This document shows positions 20,115 through 29,083 of a DNA stretch of 64,000 bases, in pieces. The DNA lies in contig CAWAOQ010000015.1 of assembly GCA_963783785.1 (NCBI GenBank), forward strand, positions 124,001 through 188,000. The letters run 5' to 3'. The position numbers were made by a program, and so were the translations under genes. The stretch's first letter is position 1; each line of letters begins with the position of its first letter. The stretch is from CADEEN01 sp963783785 (lineage in GTDB: Bacteria > Pseudomonadota > Gammaproteobacteria > Burkholderiales > Burkholderiaceae_C). The notes beneath the pieces are model-generated. The model had not been told where the DNA came from and did not search any database. It saw only the letters and a program-made list of their open reading frames with translations.

Positions 20115-21005
20115 ATGAAGGAATACGCCTCGATCGAACCGCGCAGCGTCGCGTTCCTGGGCCTGGGCGTGATGGGCTATCCGATGGCCGGCCACCTGGC
20201 TCGCGCCGGGCACAGCGTCTGCGTCTACAACCGAACGGCAGCGAAATCCGCGCAATGGGCGGCCGAGTACGGCGGGCGCACGGCGGCGACGTCCGCGTGA
20301 AGCCGCCACGGGCGCAGCCGTTGTCTTCGCCTGCGTCGGCAACGACGATGACCTGCGCTCGGTGGCGCTCGGGCACCGACGGCGCCTTCGGCGGCATGGC
20401 GCCGGCGAGCGTGTTCGTCGATCACACCACCGCCTCGGCCGCGGTCGCGCGCGAGTTGACGCGCGGCGAAGGCGCGCGGCCTGGCGTTCATCGATGCGCC
20501 GGTGTCGGGCGGCCAGGCCGGCGCCGTCAATGGCGCGTTGACTGTCATGTGCGGTGGCGATGCCGCGCCGTTCGACGCGATCCAGCCGGTGGCAATGGCG
20601 TTACGCCAAGGCCGTCACGCATGATCGGCGCTCCGGGCGCCGGGCCAACTGGCCAAGATGGTCAATCAGATTTGCGTCACCGGTGTGGTTCAGGGGCTGG
20701 CCGAGGCCATTGCCTTCGGCCAGAAGGCGGGCCTGGACATGAAACTGGTGCTCGACGTGATCGGCAAGGGCGCCGCACAAAGTTGGCAGATGGACAACCG
20801 CGGCACAACGATGATCGACGACAAGTTCGATTTCGGCTTCGCGGTCGACTGGATGCGCAAGGACCTCGGCCTGGTGCTCGACGAAGCGCGCCGCAACGGC
20901 GCCCAGCTGCCGGTGACGGCGCTTGTCGACCAGTTCTACGCCGACGTGCAGGCGATGGGCGGGCGGCGCTGGGACACTTCGAGCCTGATCAAGCGCCTGA
21001 AGTGA
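20115..21005 (+). CDS. 3-hydroxyisobutyrate-dehydrogenase-family oxidoreductase, several frameshifts
   Basis: An NAD(P)-dependent beta-hydroxyacid dehydrogenase. Residues 12-35 are the Rossmann motif AFLGLGVMGYPMAGHLARAG. After shifts the frame gives VFACVGNDDDLRSVA, the substrate motif FIDAPVSGGQAGAVNGALTV and then KMVNQICVTGVVQGLAEAIA, with the catalytic Lys position in the GxxxK-type segment. Extra bases near 20300, 20474 and between 20595 and 20655 restore one continuous protein of about 295 residues whose two ends share a frame. The likely substrate is tartronate semialdehyde, 3-hydroxyisobutyrate or a relative; the sequence does not decide. Confidence 0.78.
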
Positions 21006-21062
21006 TGGCCCTGGCCGGCTGGCGAGGCGCCTCGCGCGCAGCCGGCGCCTGCCGCGTTCGCC

Positions 21063-21704
21063 TCAGGTCTTGGTGCCCCCGAGCGCAGCCAGCTCGGCAT
21101 CGGTCAGGATGTCGAACACCCGAACCACCTTCTGCACACCCGACACACCGCGGGCCAACTCGGCCGCGCGCGCCGCTTCACGCTCGGTCACGCGGCCCAT
21201 CAGGTAGACGGTGGCGCGTTCGGTGACCACCTTGAAGGCGTTGGACTGCAGGTCCTTGGCATCGACGAAGCTGGCCTTGACCATGCTCGTCAGGACGGTG
21301 TCGTTGGAGCGCGCAGTGAACGAACTCAATCCCATGACAGCCAGTTCATTGACGATCGAACGCACGCCCTCGATGCGCCCGATGCCCTGTTCGAGGGCCG
21401 TGCGGTCGGCCTCGCTGGCGACCTCGCCGGTCAGCAAGACCATGCGGTTGTAGCTGGTGACGTTGACGTGGCCGCGGTCGCCGACGGTCTCGCTGATGCG
21501 CGTGAGGGCCTTCAGCTCGATGTTCTGGTCCTCGAGCTGGGTGCCCGACGTGCGACGGTCGGTGGCCACCATCGCGGTGCCGACGGCCGCCCCGCCAACG
21601 ACCACGGCGGCGCAGCCGCCGAGCAGCATGGTGTTGGCCACGGTGACCGCAGCCAGCGCGGCCAGGGCGGCGCTGCGCAGCCGCGAGGGGTTGTGCTTGT
21701 TCAT
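21063..21704 (-). CDS. dolP: BON-domain outer-membrane lipoprotein (DolP-like)
   Basis: A 213-residue lipoprotein. The signal peptide ends in a lipobox LLGGC with the lipidated Cys at residue 31. Two BON domains follow (about 70-135 with VTSYNRMVLLTGEVASEADR, and 145-205 with VTERATVYLMGRVTEREA). DolP supports outer-membrane integrity and the BAM complex. It is the last gene of diaA-dolP, sharing ATGA with diaA, an arrangement conserved in many proteobacteria. It is intact. Confidence 0.9.
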   Translation of the reverse strand: MNKHNPSRLRSAALAALAAVTVANTMLLGGCAAVVVGGAAVGTAMVATDRRTSGTQLEDQNIELKALTRISETVGDRGHVNVTSYNRMVLLTGEVASEADRTALEQGIGRIEGVRSIVNELAVMGLSSFTARSNDTVLTSMVKASFVDAKDLQSNAFKVVTERATVYLMGRVTEREAARAAELARGVSGVQKVVRVFDILTDAELAALGGTKT

Positions 21705-22249
21705 GCGGAATCCTGTTCACCCAAGAGTTGGAGATCCACAGCGTCGCACAGGCAGTGCAACACCAGCGCGTGGACCTCGAAGACCCGTGCCGCGCGTTCG
21801 TGCGGCACGGCGATATGCACATCGGTCTCGCCGAGTTGTGCCGCGAGACCACCCGCGTCACGTCCGGTCAGCGCCACCACCGTCATGTCCTTGGCGTGCG
21901 CTGCCTGCACGGCCGCGGTCAGCGCAGGCGCAACGCCATTGCTGGCGATCGCCAACAACACGTCGCCCGGCGCACCGAGCGCACGCACCTCGCTGTCGGC
22001 GCCGACAGCGAGTGCCGCCAGGCCCGGTCGTTCGCGCTCGAAGCGGCCGACCATCAGCGCCGCGCCATGCTGAGCCAGCGCACCGGCGGACCCGCTGCCG
22101 CACAGCATCAACTTGCCGCCTGCCGTAATGCATCCGAGCAATGCCTGCGCGGCCGCGGCGATGGGTCTGGAGAGAGCTTCGGCGGTCTGCGACAACAAGT
22201 CGGCATTGTCGAAGAATTGCTGCTGAATGCGCTGTTCGAGCATGGGCAT
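21701..22249 (-). CDS. diaA: SIS-domain protein DiaA / phosphoheptose-isomerase-like
   Basis: A 182-residue SIS-domain protein with KLMLCGSGSAGALAQHGAAL, LLAIASNGVAPALTAAVQAA and MTVVALTGRDAG. The family includes GmhA (LPS heptose isomerase) and DiaA (DnaA-binding initiation factor). The yraN-diaA-dolP gene order, as in E. coli, favours DiaA. The classical GNGGSA loop reads GSGSAG here, which is a change from GmhA and further argues against isomerase activity. Confidence 0.82.
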   Translation of the reverse strand: MPMLEQRIQQQFFDNADLLSQTAEALSRPIAAAAQALLGCITAGGKLMLCGSGSAGALAQHGAALMVGRFERERPGLAALAVGADSEVRALGAPGDVLLAIASNGVAPALTAAVQAAHAKDMTVVALTGRDAGGLAAQLGETDVHIAVPHERAARVFEVHALVLHCLCDAVDLQLLGEQDSA

Positions 22250-22292
22250 GGATCATATGACACGCTCTTTCGACGATCGGTTCCTGTGTGCT

Positions 22293-22667
22293 TCAGGCCG
22301 CGTCGAAGGCACCGCGCAGCCACTGCAGGGCGCCGCCTTCGATCGCCACGACGTCGAAGCGGCAGGGTGGCGGCACGGCGAAGCGCAGCAGGTAGTGGCG
22401 CGCCGCGAGCACCAGGCTGGCCCGCTTGGCCGCGCCGACGCTGGCCGCCGCGCCACCGTGGCGCGCATCGGTGCGCGCGCGCACCTCGACGAAGACCAGC
22501 GTGCCGTCGCGCTCGCGCAGAATCAGATCGACCTCGCCGCCGCGGGCATGCGGACCGCGTGCGACCCGATAATTGCGCTCGACCAGCGCCAGCCCCTGGC
22601 CCTGCAGGTGCGCCAGCGCTTGCGCCTCGGCCGATGTCGCCGCGCCGCTGCTTGTCGGTTGCCGCAC
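22293..22667 (-). CDS. yraN: UPF0102/YraN-family putative nuclease
   Basis: A 124-residue restriction-endonuclease-like fold protein. The segment GGEVDLILRERDGTLVFVEV carries the conserved E-x-D ... E-x(V) arrangement of YraN. Its biological role is unsettled in the family. It starts at a GTG (22667) and is followed by diaA after 43 bp. Its 5' end overlaps the divergent rsmI, whose own start is unclear, so an extra base in this 40-bp stretch is possible. Confidence 0.85.
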   Translation of the reverse strand: MRQPTSSGAATSAEAQALAHLQGQGLALVERNYRVARGPHARGGEVDLILRERDGTLVFVEVRARTDARHGGAAASVGAAKRASLVLAARHYLLRFAVPPPCRFDVVAIEGGALQWLRGAFDAA

Positions 22668-23614
22668 TGCGGCGGGAGAACATCGTCGCCACCTCCGTTG
22701 CCACTGCCGCGATCATCACCCAGGCCGCCGCCGCAGCGGCGGGGGCACAGCAGTATCCCGCCGGCGCGCTCTACGTGGTGGCCACGCCGATCGGCAACCT
22801 GGCCGACCTGACGTTGCGCGCAGTGCATGTGCTCGGCCTGGTCGATGCCGTCGCCTGCGAGGACACGCGCATCGGTGGCTCGCTGCTCGGCCACCTCGGC
22901 CTGTCCAAGCCGCTGCTGGCGCTGCACCAGCACAATGAACATGCCGCCACTGCCCAGGTCCTGGTGCGGCTCGCGCGCGGCGAGCGCGTGGCCTACATCA
23001 GCGACGCAGGTACGCCGGTGGTCTCCGACCCCGGCGCCGCGCTGGTCGCTGCGGCGCAAGCGGCTGGCCACCTCACCGTGCCCGTGCCCGGCGCGAGCAG
23101 CGTGCTGGCAGCCTTGTCCGTCGCCGGCGACACCGACGCGGCAGGCTTCGCCTTCATCGGTTTCCTGTCGGCCAAGAGCGGTGAGCGCACCAGCGCGATT
23201 GCCGCGCTGACCGATCGAACGCGCGAGGCGCTGGTGCTGTTCGAGGCGCCACACCGCATCGCCGCGCTGCTCGATGCGCTGGCCGCGGCGATGCCCTCGC
23301 GGCGCGTGACCATCGGCCGCGAACTGACCAAGCAGTTCGAAACCGTGGTGACGCTCGATGCCGCGCAGGCACCGGACTGGCTTGCGGCCGACGCCAACCG
23401 TTCACGCGGCGAGTTCGTGCTGGTGCTGCATGCCGCGCCGGCCAGTGCAAGCGGCAGCGATCCGCGCCAAGCCGAAATCGAGCGCACGCTGCGTACGCTG
23501 CTGGCCGAACTGCCCCTCAAGCAGGCGGTGGCGCTGGCCGCAACGCTGACCGGCGCGCCGCGCAACCGGCTCTATGCGCAAGCCCTGGCCTGGCGCGACG
23601 CGCCAGCCGACTGA
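22634..23614 (+). CDS. rsmI: 16S rRNA 2'-O-ribose C1402 methyltransferase RsmI
   Basis: A SAM-dependent tetrapyrrole-methylase-fold enzyme that 2'-O-methylates C1402 of 16S rRNA. It shows LYVVATPIGNLADLTLRAVH, VACEDTRIGGSLL, RVAYISDAGTPVVSDPG, VPGASSVLAALS and FEAPHRIAALLDAL. The family core starts at about 22760. The nearest in-frame ATG upstream is 22634 (TTG at 22652 is the alternative), and both overlap yraN. The true start is therefore uncertain. The divergent yraN/rsmI pair is common in proteobacteria. Confidence 0.88.
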   Translation: MSPRRCLSVAALRRENIVATSVATAAIITQAAAAAAGAQQYPAGALYVVATPIGNLADLTLRAVHVLGLVDAVACEDTRIGGSLLGHLGLSKPLLALHQHNEHAATAQVLVRLARGERVAYISDAGTPVVSDPGAALVAAAQAAGHLTVPVPGASSVLAALSVAGDTDAAGFAFIGFLSAKSGERTSAIAALTDRTREALVLFEAPHRIAALLDALAAAMPSRRVTIGRELTKQFETVVTLDAAQAPDWLAADANRSRGEFVLVLHAAPASASGSDPRQAEIERTLRTLLAELPLKQAVALAATLTGAPRNRLYAQALAWRDAPAD

Positions 23615-23715
23615 GCGGCCGGCCCGCCCTGTGCGCGGCGGCCCGGATCGAGTTGACAGTCCGTGATGAAGGGTGATGACCGTGCAGGCGGCAGCGCCGG
23701 CGCTCGACTCCTACA

Positions 23716-25188
23716 ATGACCCGCATGATTGCCCGCGAACCCACCCTCGAACGCCTGGCCCAGGCGCAGGCGCTGTTGCTGGAGCCGTTCGGTCTGGATG
23801 ACGCCAAGCTCGCGCAGGCGTTGCAGACGATCGCGGCGCACCGCATCGACGATGCCGACCTGTATTTCCAGAGCACGCGCCACGAGGGATGGAGCCTCGA
23901 AGAGGGCATCGTCAAGAGTGGCAGCTTCTCGATCGACCAGGGCGTCGGCGTGCGTGCGGTCGCCGGCGAGAAGACTGCGTTTGCCTACAGCGACGACATC
24001 TCCGAAGCCGCCCTGCAGGACGCCGCGCGCACGGTGCGAACTATTGCGGCGGCCGGGCAGAGCAAGCGCGTCAAGGTCGGCGCTCGATCGGCGGTTGTCG
24101 GCAGCCGCACGCTGTATGCCGCGACCGACCCGATCGGGACGCTGGACAGCGCGCAGAAGGTGGCTCTGCTGGAGAAGGTCGAGCGCCTCGCCCGCGCCAA
24201 GGACCCCCGCATCGTGCAGGTGATGGCCGGGCTGGCCGCCGAGTACGACGTGGTGCTGGTGGCCCGCGCCGATGGCACCCGCGCCGCCGACGTGCGACCG
24301 TTGGTGCGGCTGTCGGTCACGGTGATCGCAGAGCAGAACGGTCGCCGCGAAGTCGGCAGTGGCGGCGGTGGCGGGCGCTTCGGTCTGGGCTACTTCCAGG
24401 ACGCGGTGATCGAGAGCTATGTCGCCCAGGCGGTCAATGCGGCGTTGACCAATCTCGAGGGCCGGGCGGCACCGGCCGGTGCGATGACCGTCGTGCTCGG
24501 CCCCGGCTGGCCCGGTGTGCTGTTGCACGAGGCGATCGGCCATGGCCTCGAAGGCGACTTCAACCGCAAGGGTTCCTCCGCGTTCAGCGGCCGCATCGGC
24601 CAGCGCGTCGCGGCCAAGGGCGTGACCGTGCTCGACGACGGCACGCTGCCCGATCGCCGCGGCAGCCTGAATGTCGACGATGAGGGCCATGCGACACAAC
24701 GCACGGTGCTGATCGAGGACGGCATCCTGAAGGGCTACATCCAGGACACGCTGAATGCGCGCCTGATGCGCGTGAAACCCACCGGCAACGGTCGCCGCGA
24801 GAGCTATGCACACCTGCCGATGCCGCGCATGACCAACACCTACATGCTGGCCGGCAGCCGCAGTCGCGACGAGATCGTGGCCAGTCTGAAGCGCGGCCTG
24901 TACGCCACCAACTTCGGCGGCGGCCAGGTCGACATCACCAGCGGCAAGTTCGTGTTCTCCGCCAGCGAAGCGTTCTGGGTCGAGAACGGCAAGATCCAGT
25001 ACCCGGTGAAGGGCGCGACGTTGATCGGCAGCGGCCCCGACTGCCTGACGCGCGTGTCGATGATCGGCAATGACCTCCAGCTCGATCCCGGCATCGGCAG
25101 CTGCGGCAAGGAAGGTCAGAGCGTGCCGGTCGGTGTCGGCCAGCCGACGCTGCGCATCGATGGGCTGACCGTCGGTGGCACGGCCTGA
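23716..25188 (+). CDS. tldD: Metalloprotease TldD
   Basis: A 490-residue subunit of the TldD/TldE protease, which processes modified peptides and unfolded peptides. The zinc motif HEAIGHGLEGDFNRKGSSAF is followed by GTLPDRRGSLNVDDEG and GGGQVDITSGKFVF. The protein is intact and normal length. An ATG at 23725 is an alternative to 23716. It is followed by the aroG attenuator region; no terminator was seen between its stop and the leader peptide. Confidence 0.94.
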   Translation: MTRMIAREPTLERLAQAQALLLEPFGLDDAKLAQALQTIAAHRIDDADLYFQSTRHEGWSLEEGIVKSGSFSIDQGVGVRAVAGEKTAFAYSDDISEAALQDAARTVRTIAAAGQSKRVKVGARSAVVGSRTLYAATDPIGTLDSAQKVALLEKVERLARAKDPRIVQVMAGLAAEYDVVLVARADGTRAADVRPLVRLSVTVIAEQNGRREVGSGGGGGRFGLGYFQDAVIESYVAQAVNAALTNLEGRAAPAGAMTVVLGPGWPGVLLHEAIGHGLEGDFNRKGSSAFSGRIGQRVAAKGVTVLDDGTLPDRRGSLNVDDEGHATQRTVLIEDGILKGYIQDTLNARLMRVKPTGNGRRESYAHLPMPRMTNTYMLAGSRSRDEIVASLKRGLYATNFGGGQVDITSGKFVFSASEAFWVENGKIQYPVKGATLIGSGPDCLTRVSMIGNDLQLDPGIGSCGKEGQSVPVGVGQPTLRIDGLTVGGTA

Positions 25189-25228
25189 CGGCAGCGCGCC
25201 GCCGGCGGGCCGTGCTACATTGCCCACC

Positions 25229-25306
25229 ATGCGTCGCGCCGCCCCGTTTTACTTCGGCTACTTTTGGTTCTCGCCCCCCCCGGTGGCTCGAGAGGCAAGC
25301 GCCTAA
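25229..25306 (+). CDS. Aromatic-amino-acid leader peptide for aroG attenuation
   Basis: A 25-codon frame ATG...TAA lies 94 bp before aroG. Residues 7-14 read FYFGYFWF: seven of eight are Phe, Tyr or Trp. This density is typical of attenuator leader peptides, whose translation stalls when the charged tRNAs are scarce. It is followed at 25335 by a terminator hairpin with a T-tract. A possible -10 element TACATT at 25216-25221 would put the transcript start close to the ATG, giving an almost leaderless message; no clear ribosome-binding site is visible. Confidence 0.85.
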   Translation: MRRAAPFYFGYFWFSPPPVAREASA

Positions 25307-25341
25307 GCAAGACAAGCGCAACGCACTCAAAAGACCGCCGG
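25280..25341 (+). promoter_or_regulatory. Possible antiterminator pairing for aroG
   Basis: CCGGTGG at 25280-25286, inside leader codons 18-20, can pair with CCGCCGG at 25335-25341, the 5' arm of the terminator, using one G-U pair. A ribosome stalled on the upstream Phe/Tyr codons would leave this segment free and so prevent terminator folding. The pairing is seen in sequence; the mechanism is inferred. Confidence 0.5.
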
Positions 25342-25359
25342 CAGCCCCGGCGGTTTTTT
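25335..25359 (+). terminator. Rho-independent terminator (attenuator) upstream of aroG
   Basis: A perfect 7-bp stem CCGCCGG / CCGGCGG with a 5-base loop (25342-25346) is followed directly by six T residues. It lies between the aromatic leader peptide and the aroG start, where it can end transcription prematurely. Confidence 0.88.
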
Positions 25360-25399
25360 GTTGCCCGTTCGATTCACGACCTTCGACAGGAGAAACCGC

Positions 25400-26541
25400 A
25401 TGAGTCCCAAACAGCAAGGCCACGCCGGCAGCGGCACCGACGGCGGGCATGGCTATGCGCTCAGCGAGAAGACCAGCCAGACCGACGACCAGCGCATCAA
25501 GGACGTGACGCCGCTGCCGCCGCCCGAGCACCTGATCCGCTTCTTTCCCATCGCCGGCACGCCGGTGGAAACACTGATCGGCAGCACGCGCGAAGCGATC
25601 CGCCGCATCCTCAACGGCCGGGACGACCGGCTGCTGGTGGTGATGGGGCCGTGCTCGATCCACGACCCGGTGGCGGCGCTGGAGTACGCCCGCAAGCTCA
25701 AGGCCGAACGGGCCCGCCACGCCGACACGCTCGAGGTGGTGATGCGGGTGTACTTCGAAAAGCCGCGCACCACGGTCGGCTGGAAAGGCCTGATCAATGA
25801 CCCCTACCTCGACGAGAGCGTACCGAATCGACGAGGGGCTGCGCATCGCGCGACAGCTGCTGGTCGACATCAACCGGGTGGGCGTGCCGGCGGCCAGCGA
25901 GTTCCTCGACACCATCAGCCCGCAGTACATCGGCGACCTGATCGCCTGGGGTGCGATCGGCGCGCGTACCACCGAGAGCCAGGTCCACCGCGAACTGGCC
26001 TCGGGGCTCTCGGCGCCGATCGGCTTCAAGAATGGCACCGACGGCAACCTCAAGATCGCCGATCGACGCCATCCAGGCCGCTTCAAGGCCGCACCACTTC
26101 CTGTCGGTGCACAAGAACGGCCAGGTCGCGATCGTCGAGACCAAGGGCAACAAGGACTGCCACGTCATCCTGCGCGGCGGCAAGGCGCCGAACTACGACG
26201 CCGCGAGCGTCGCCGCGGCATGCAAGGAGATCGAAGCGGCCAAGCTGCCTTGCCGCCTGATGGTGGACTTCAGCCACGCCAACTCGAGCAAGCAGTACGA
26301 ACGGCAGATCGATGTGGCGCGCGATGTCGCGGCACAGCTGGCGGCCGGCACGCGCTGCATCTTCGGCGTGATGGTCGAGAGCCACCTGGTCGCCGGTGCG
26401 CAGAAGTTCAGCGCCGGCAAGGACGACCCGGCCGCGCTCGCCTATGGCCAGAGCATCACCGACCCCTGTCTGGGCTGGGACCAGTCGCTCGAGGTGCTGA
26501 ACGTCCTCAGCGATGCGGTCAAGGCCCGGCGCAACGCCTAG
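25400..26541 (+). CDS. aroG: 3-deoxy-7-phosphoheptulonate (DAHP) synthase, class I, two frameshifts
   Basis: The first enzyme of the shikimate pathway, joining PEP and erythrose-4-phosphate. It shows LLVVMGPCSIHDPVAALEYA, MRVYFEKPRTTVGWKGLIND, IGARTTESQVHRELASGLS, GFKNGTDG and LMVDFSHANSSKQ. Extra bases at about 25820 (AGCGTACCG for AGCTACCG) and 26060 (GCCGATC for GCGATC) move the middle part to another frame; removing them gives 379 residues, near the usual length. AGGAG at 25388-25392 precedes the ATG at 25400. Control by attenuation in response to Phe/Tyr (and perhaps Trp) is indicated by the leader upstream. Feedback type cannot be decided here. Confidence 0.92.
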
Positions 26542-26585
26542 CGGGTGGAGCCACGGGCGGCCGAACGGTCGCGGGGGCCGCGCTC

Positions 26586-27176
26586 TCAGTGCGACGGCTC
26601 GTCGCCCTGCGAACGCGCGAGCCGTTCGCTCTTCCAGTAGACGTCACCACCGCCGAGGCCATCGAGATTGGCGCGGTTGAGCACGCGCGCCAGAACGAAC
26701 AGCAGGTCGGACAGGCGGTTGAGGTACTGCCGCGGCGCGGCGTTGACCTTCTCGTGCGCCGCCAGCCCGACCACCGCGCGCTCGGCGCGGCGGGCCACGG
26801 TGCGGCTGACATGAGCCAGCGCGGCACTGCGCGTGCCGGCGGGCAGGATGAACTCGGCCAGCGGCGGCAACGTGGCGTTGTAGTGCGCCAACGCGTCATC
26901 GAGGCGGAGCACCGCGTCGGCCTTCAGCAACTCGAGGCCGGGGATCGACAACTCGCCGCCGAGGTTGAACAACTCATGCTGGATCACGACCAGCAGCTCG
27001 CGGACGTCGGCGGGCAGTGGCTCGGCCAGCAGCACGCCGATGCCCGAGTTCAATTCGTCGACATCGCCCATGGCATGCACCCGCAGCGCGTCCTTCGGCA
27101 CCCGCGTGCCATCGCCCAAGCCGGTGGTGCCGTCGTCACCGGTGCGGGTCGCAATCTGGGTCAGTCGTCGTCCCAT
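26586..27176 (-). CDS. PduO-type ATP:cob(I)alamin adenosyltransferase
   Basis: A 196-residue enzyme that transfers the adenosyl group of ATP to cobalamin. The ATP-binding N-terminus TRTGDDGTTGLGDGTRVPK, the GDVDELNSGIGVL helix and the C-terminal YLNRLSDLLFVLARVLNR with its conserved Arg/Asp are all present. The usual role is making coenzyme B12 for mutases or repair of the corrinoid. It stands alone, converging on aroG. It is intact. Confidence 0.93.
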   Translation of the reverse strand: MGRRLTQIATRTGDDGTTGLGDGTRVPKDALRVHAMGDVDELNSGIGVLLAEPLPADVRELLVVIQHELFNLGGELSIPGLELLKADAVLRLDDALAHYNATLPPLAEFILPAGTRSAALAHVSRTVARRAERAVVGLAAHEKVNAAPRQYLNRLSDLLFVLARVLNRANLDGLGGGDVYWKSERLARSQGDEPSH

Positions 27177-27274
27177 CGTGACCGGGATTGTGCAGGAGTG
27201 GCCCGAGAGGCCGTAGCCGCCAACCCGGCCGCCTGCTAGCCTTGGGCTTTCGTCATCGAGTTCACGGAGGACCC

Positions 27275-27580
27275 ATGCGCTACCAAGTGATCGTCCTGTT
27301 GCCGGGCAGTGAAGAGATTACGCTGCGCGCCGCAGACGCACTGACCGCTGAAGCCGCACGCAAGTGGCTCGACCAGGAGTTCGAGCGCCTGAAATGCGTG
27401 CCGACACGGCCGACCGGCAAGGTGCTGCTCGCCGACAAGTTGCTGGCCATCGCGGAGGCAGCGACCGCGCAGGGTTTCGCCGACGCAGCGTGGGCCAACG
27501 ACTACGCCCGCGCTGCCGCCGGCGCACTGAACCGGCCGTTGATACGCGTGGACGTGGCGGCTGCCACGATCGGTTCCTGA
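27275..27580 (+). CDS. Small conserved hypothetical protein
   Basis: A 101-residue soluble protein beginning MRYQVIVLLPGSEEITLRAA, with a CGGAGG ribosome-binding site 6 bases before the ATG at 27275. It has one Cys, no signal peptide and no membrane segment. Its helical middle (AEAARKWLDQEFERLK) is followed by TGKVLLADKLLAIAEAATA. Codon use matches the neighbours and the frame is intact, which supports it being real. No known family was recognised. It lies 87 bp before the FAD-linked oxidase on the same strand and might be co-transcribed. Confidence 0.65.
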   Translation: MRYQVIVLLPGSEEITLRAADALTAEAARKWLDQEFERLKCVPTRPTGKVLLADKLLAIAEAATAQGFADAAWANDYARAAAGALNRPLIRVDVAAATIGS

Positions 27581-27667
27581 CCTGCACCCGCGGGGCCTCG
27601 GCGCGAGTCACGCGCGTTCGCCATCGAATCCCTAGAATCGGCCTGGCCGCTGCTTCGGAGCACGATG

Positions 27668-29083
27668 ATGAATGCACCCCACGAATTGCCGTTGCGCCCG
27701 GACCTGCGCCTCGTGCCTGCTGCAATGCTCGGCGCCTTGCGCGCGAGATTCGGTGAGCGCTGCTCGACGGCTCCGGCCGTCTGCGAGCAGCACGGCCGCG
27801 ACGAGTCGCCCTTTCCGGTGACGCCGCCCGAGGTGGTGGTTTTCTGCCACAGCACCGATGAGGTGGCGGCCGTGCTGCGCTTGGCGCACGAACACGCGAC
27901 ACCGGTCATTCCGTTCGGCACCGGTTCGTCGCTCGAGGGCCATTTGCTGGCGGTGCAGGGTGGCGCCAGCGTCGATGTGTCGGCGATGACGCAGATCGTG
28001 CGCCTGAACCCCGAAGACCTGACGGTGACCGTGCAGGCCGGTGTGACACGCGAGCAGCTGAACCGCGAAATCAAGGACACAGGGCTGTTCTTTCCCATCG
28101 ACCCCGGCGCCAATGCCAGCCTGGGCGGCATGGCCGCCACGCGCGCGAGCGGCACGAACGCGGTGCGCTACGGCACGATGCGCGAGAACGTGCTCGGCCT
28201 GACCGTCGTCACGGCCACCGGCGAGGTCATCCGCACCGGCACGCGGGCGCGCAAGTCCAGCGCCGGCTACGACCTGACGCGGCTGTTCGTCGGCAGCGAG
28301 GGCACGCTCGGCGTCATCACCGAGGTCACGCTCAAGCTGTACCCGCTGCCCGAGGCGGTGAGCGCGGCGATCTGCCATTTCCCCGACATCGCCGGCGCGG
28401 TCAACGCCACGATCCAGCTGATCCAGGTGGGCGTACCCATCGCACGCTGCGAACTGCTCGACGTCAACGCGGTACGCGCGGTGAATGCGCAGAGCAAGCT
28501 CGGCCTGCGCGAGGCGCCGATGCTGCTGATGGAGTTCCACGGCAGCGCCGCCAGTGTGAAGGAGCAGGCCGAAACCGTGCAGGCGATCGCCTCGGAACTG
28601 GGCGGCGAGAACTTCGAATGGGCCAGCACGCCGGAGGAACGCTCACGCCTGTGGACGGCGCGGCACAAGGCCTATTTCGCCGGCATGCAGATGAGTCCGG
28701 GCTGCAGGACCGTGACCACCGACACCTGCGTGCCGATCTCGCGCCTGGCCGAGATCATCGAAGCCTCGGTGGCCGAGGCCGATGCCTGCGGACTGCCGTA
28801 CTACATCGTCGGCCATGTCGGCGACGGCAACTTCCATCTGGCCTATCTGGTGAAGGACGGCGACGCCGCGCAGCGTGCGGTGGCCGAAGACCTGAGCCAG
28901 CGCATGGTGCAGCGCGCCATCGCGCTCGAAGGCACGTGCACCGGCGAGCACGGCATCGGCTTGCACAAGATGGGCTTCCTGGTGGACGAGGCCGGCGCGG
29001 GCGCGGTGGAGATGATGCGCCAGATCAAGCGTGCGCTCGACCCGAAGAACATCATGAATCCGGGGAAGATCTTCGCGTTCTGA
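27668..29083 (+). CDS. FAD-linked oxidase, D-lactate dehydrogenase / GlcD family
   Basis: An intact 471-residue FAD_binding_4 / FAD-oxidase_C protein. The FAD-binding half has VIPFGTGSSLEGHLLAVQGG, FFPIDPGANASLGGMAATRA, GYDLTRLFVGSEGTLGVITE. The C-terminal half has the metal and substrate motif YIVGHVGDGNFHLAY and GEHGIGLHKMGFL. These residues fit D-lactate dehydrogenase (cytochrome) as closely as the glycolate oxidase subunit GlcD. There are no glcE/glcF genes beside it, favouring D-lactate or another D-2-hydroxyacid. ATG 27665 is an alternative start one codon earlier. Confidence 0.88.
   Translation: MNAPHELPLRPDLRLVPAAMLGALRARFGERCSTAPAVCEQHGRDESPFPVTPPEVVVFCHSTDEVAAVLRLAHEHATPVIPFGTGSSLEGHLLAVQGGASVDVSAMTQIVRLNPEDLTVTVQAGVTREQLNREIKDTGLFFPIDPGANASLGGMAATRASGTNAVRYGTMRENVLGLTVVTATGEVIRTGTRARKSSAGYDLTRLFVGSEGTLGVITEVTLKLYPLPEAVSAAICHFPDIAGAVNATIQLIQVGVPIARCELLDVNAVRAVNAQSKLGLREAPMLLMEFHGSAASVKEQAETVQAIASELGGENFEWASTPEERSRLWTARHKAYFAGMQMSPGCRTVTTDTCVPISRLAEIIEASVAEADACGLPYYIVGHVGDGNFHLAYLVKDGDAAQRAVAEDLSQRMVQRAIALEGTCTGEHGIGLHKMGFLVDEAGAGAVEMMRQIKRALDPKNIMNPGKIFAF

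Noticed and set aside
21728..22640. Upstream extension of rsmI through diaA and yraN
   Set aside because: The extension is antisense to two well-identified genes and has no family similarity.
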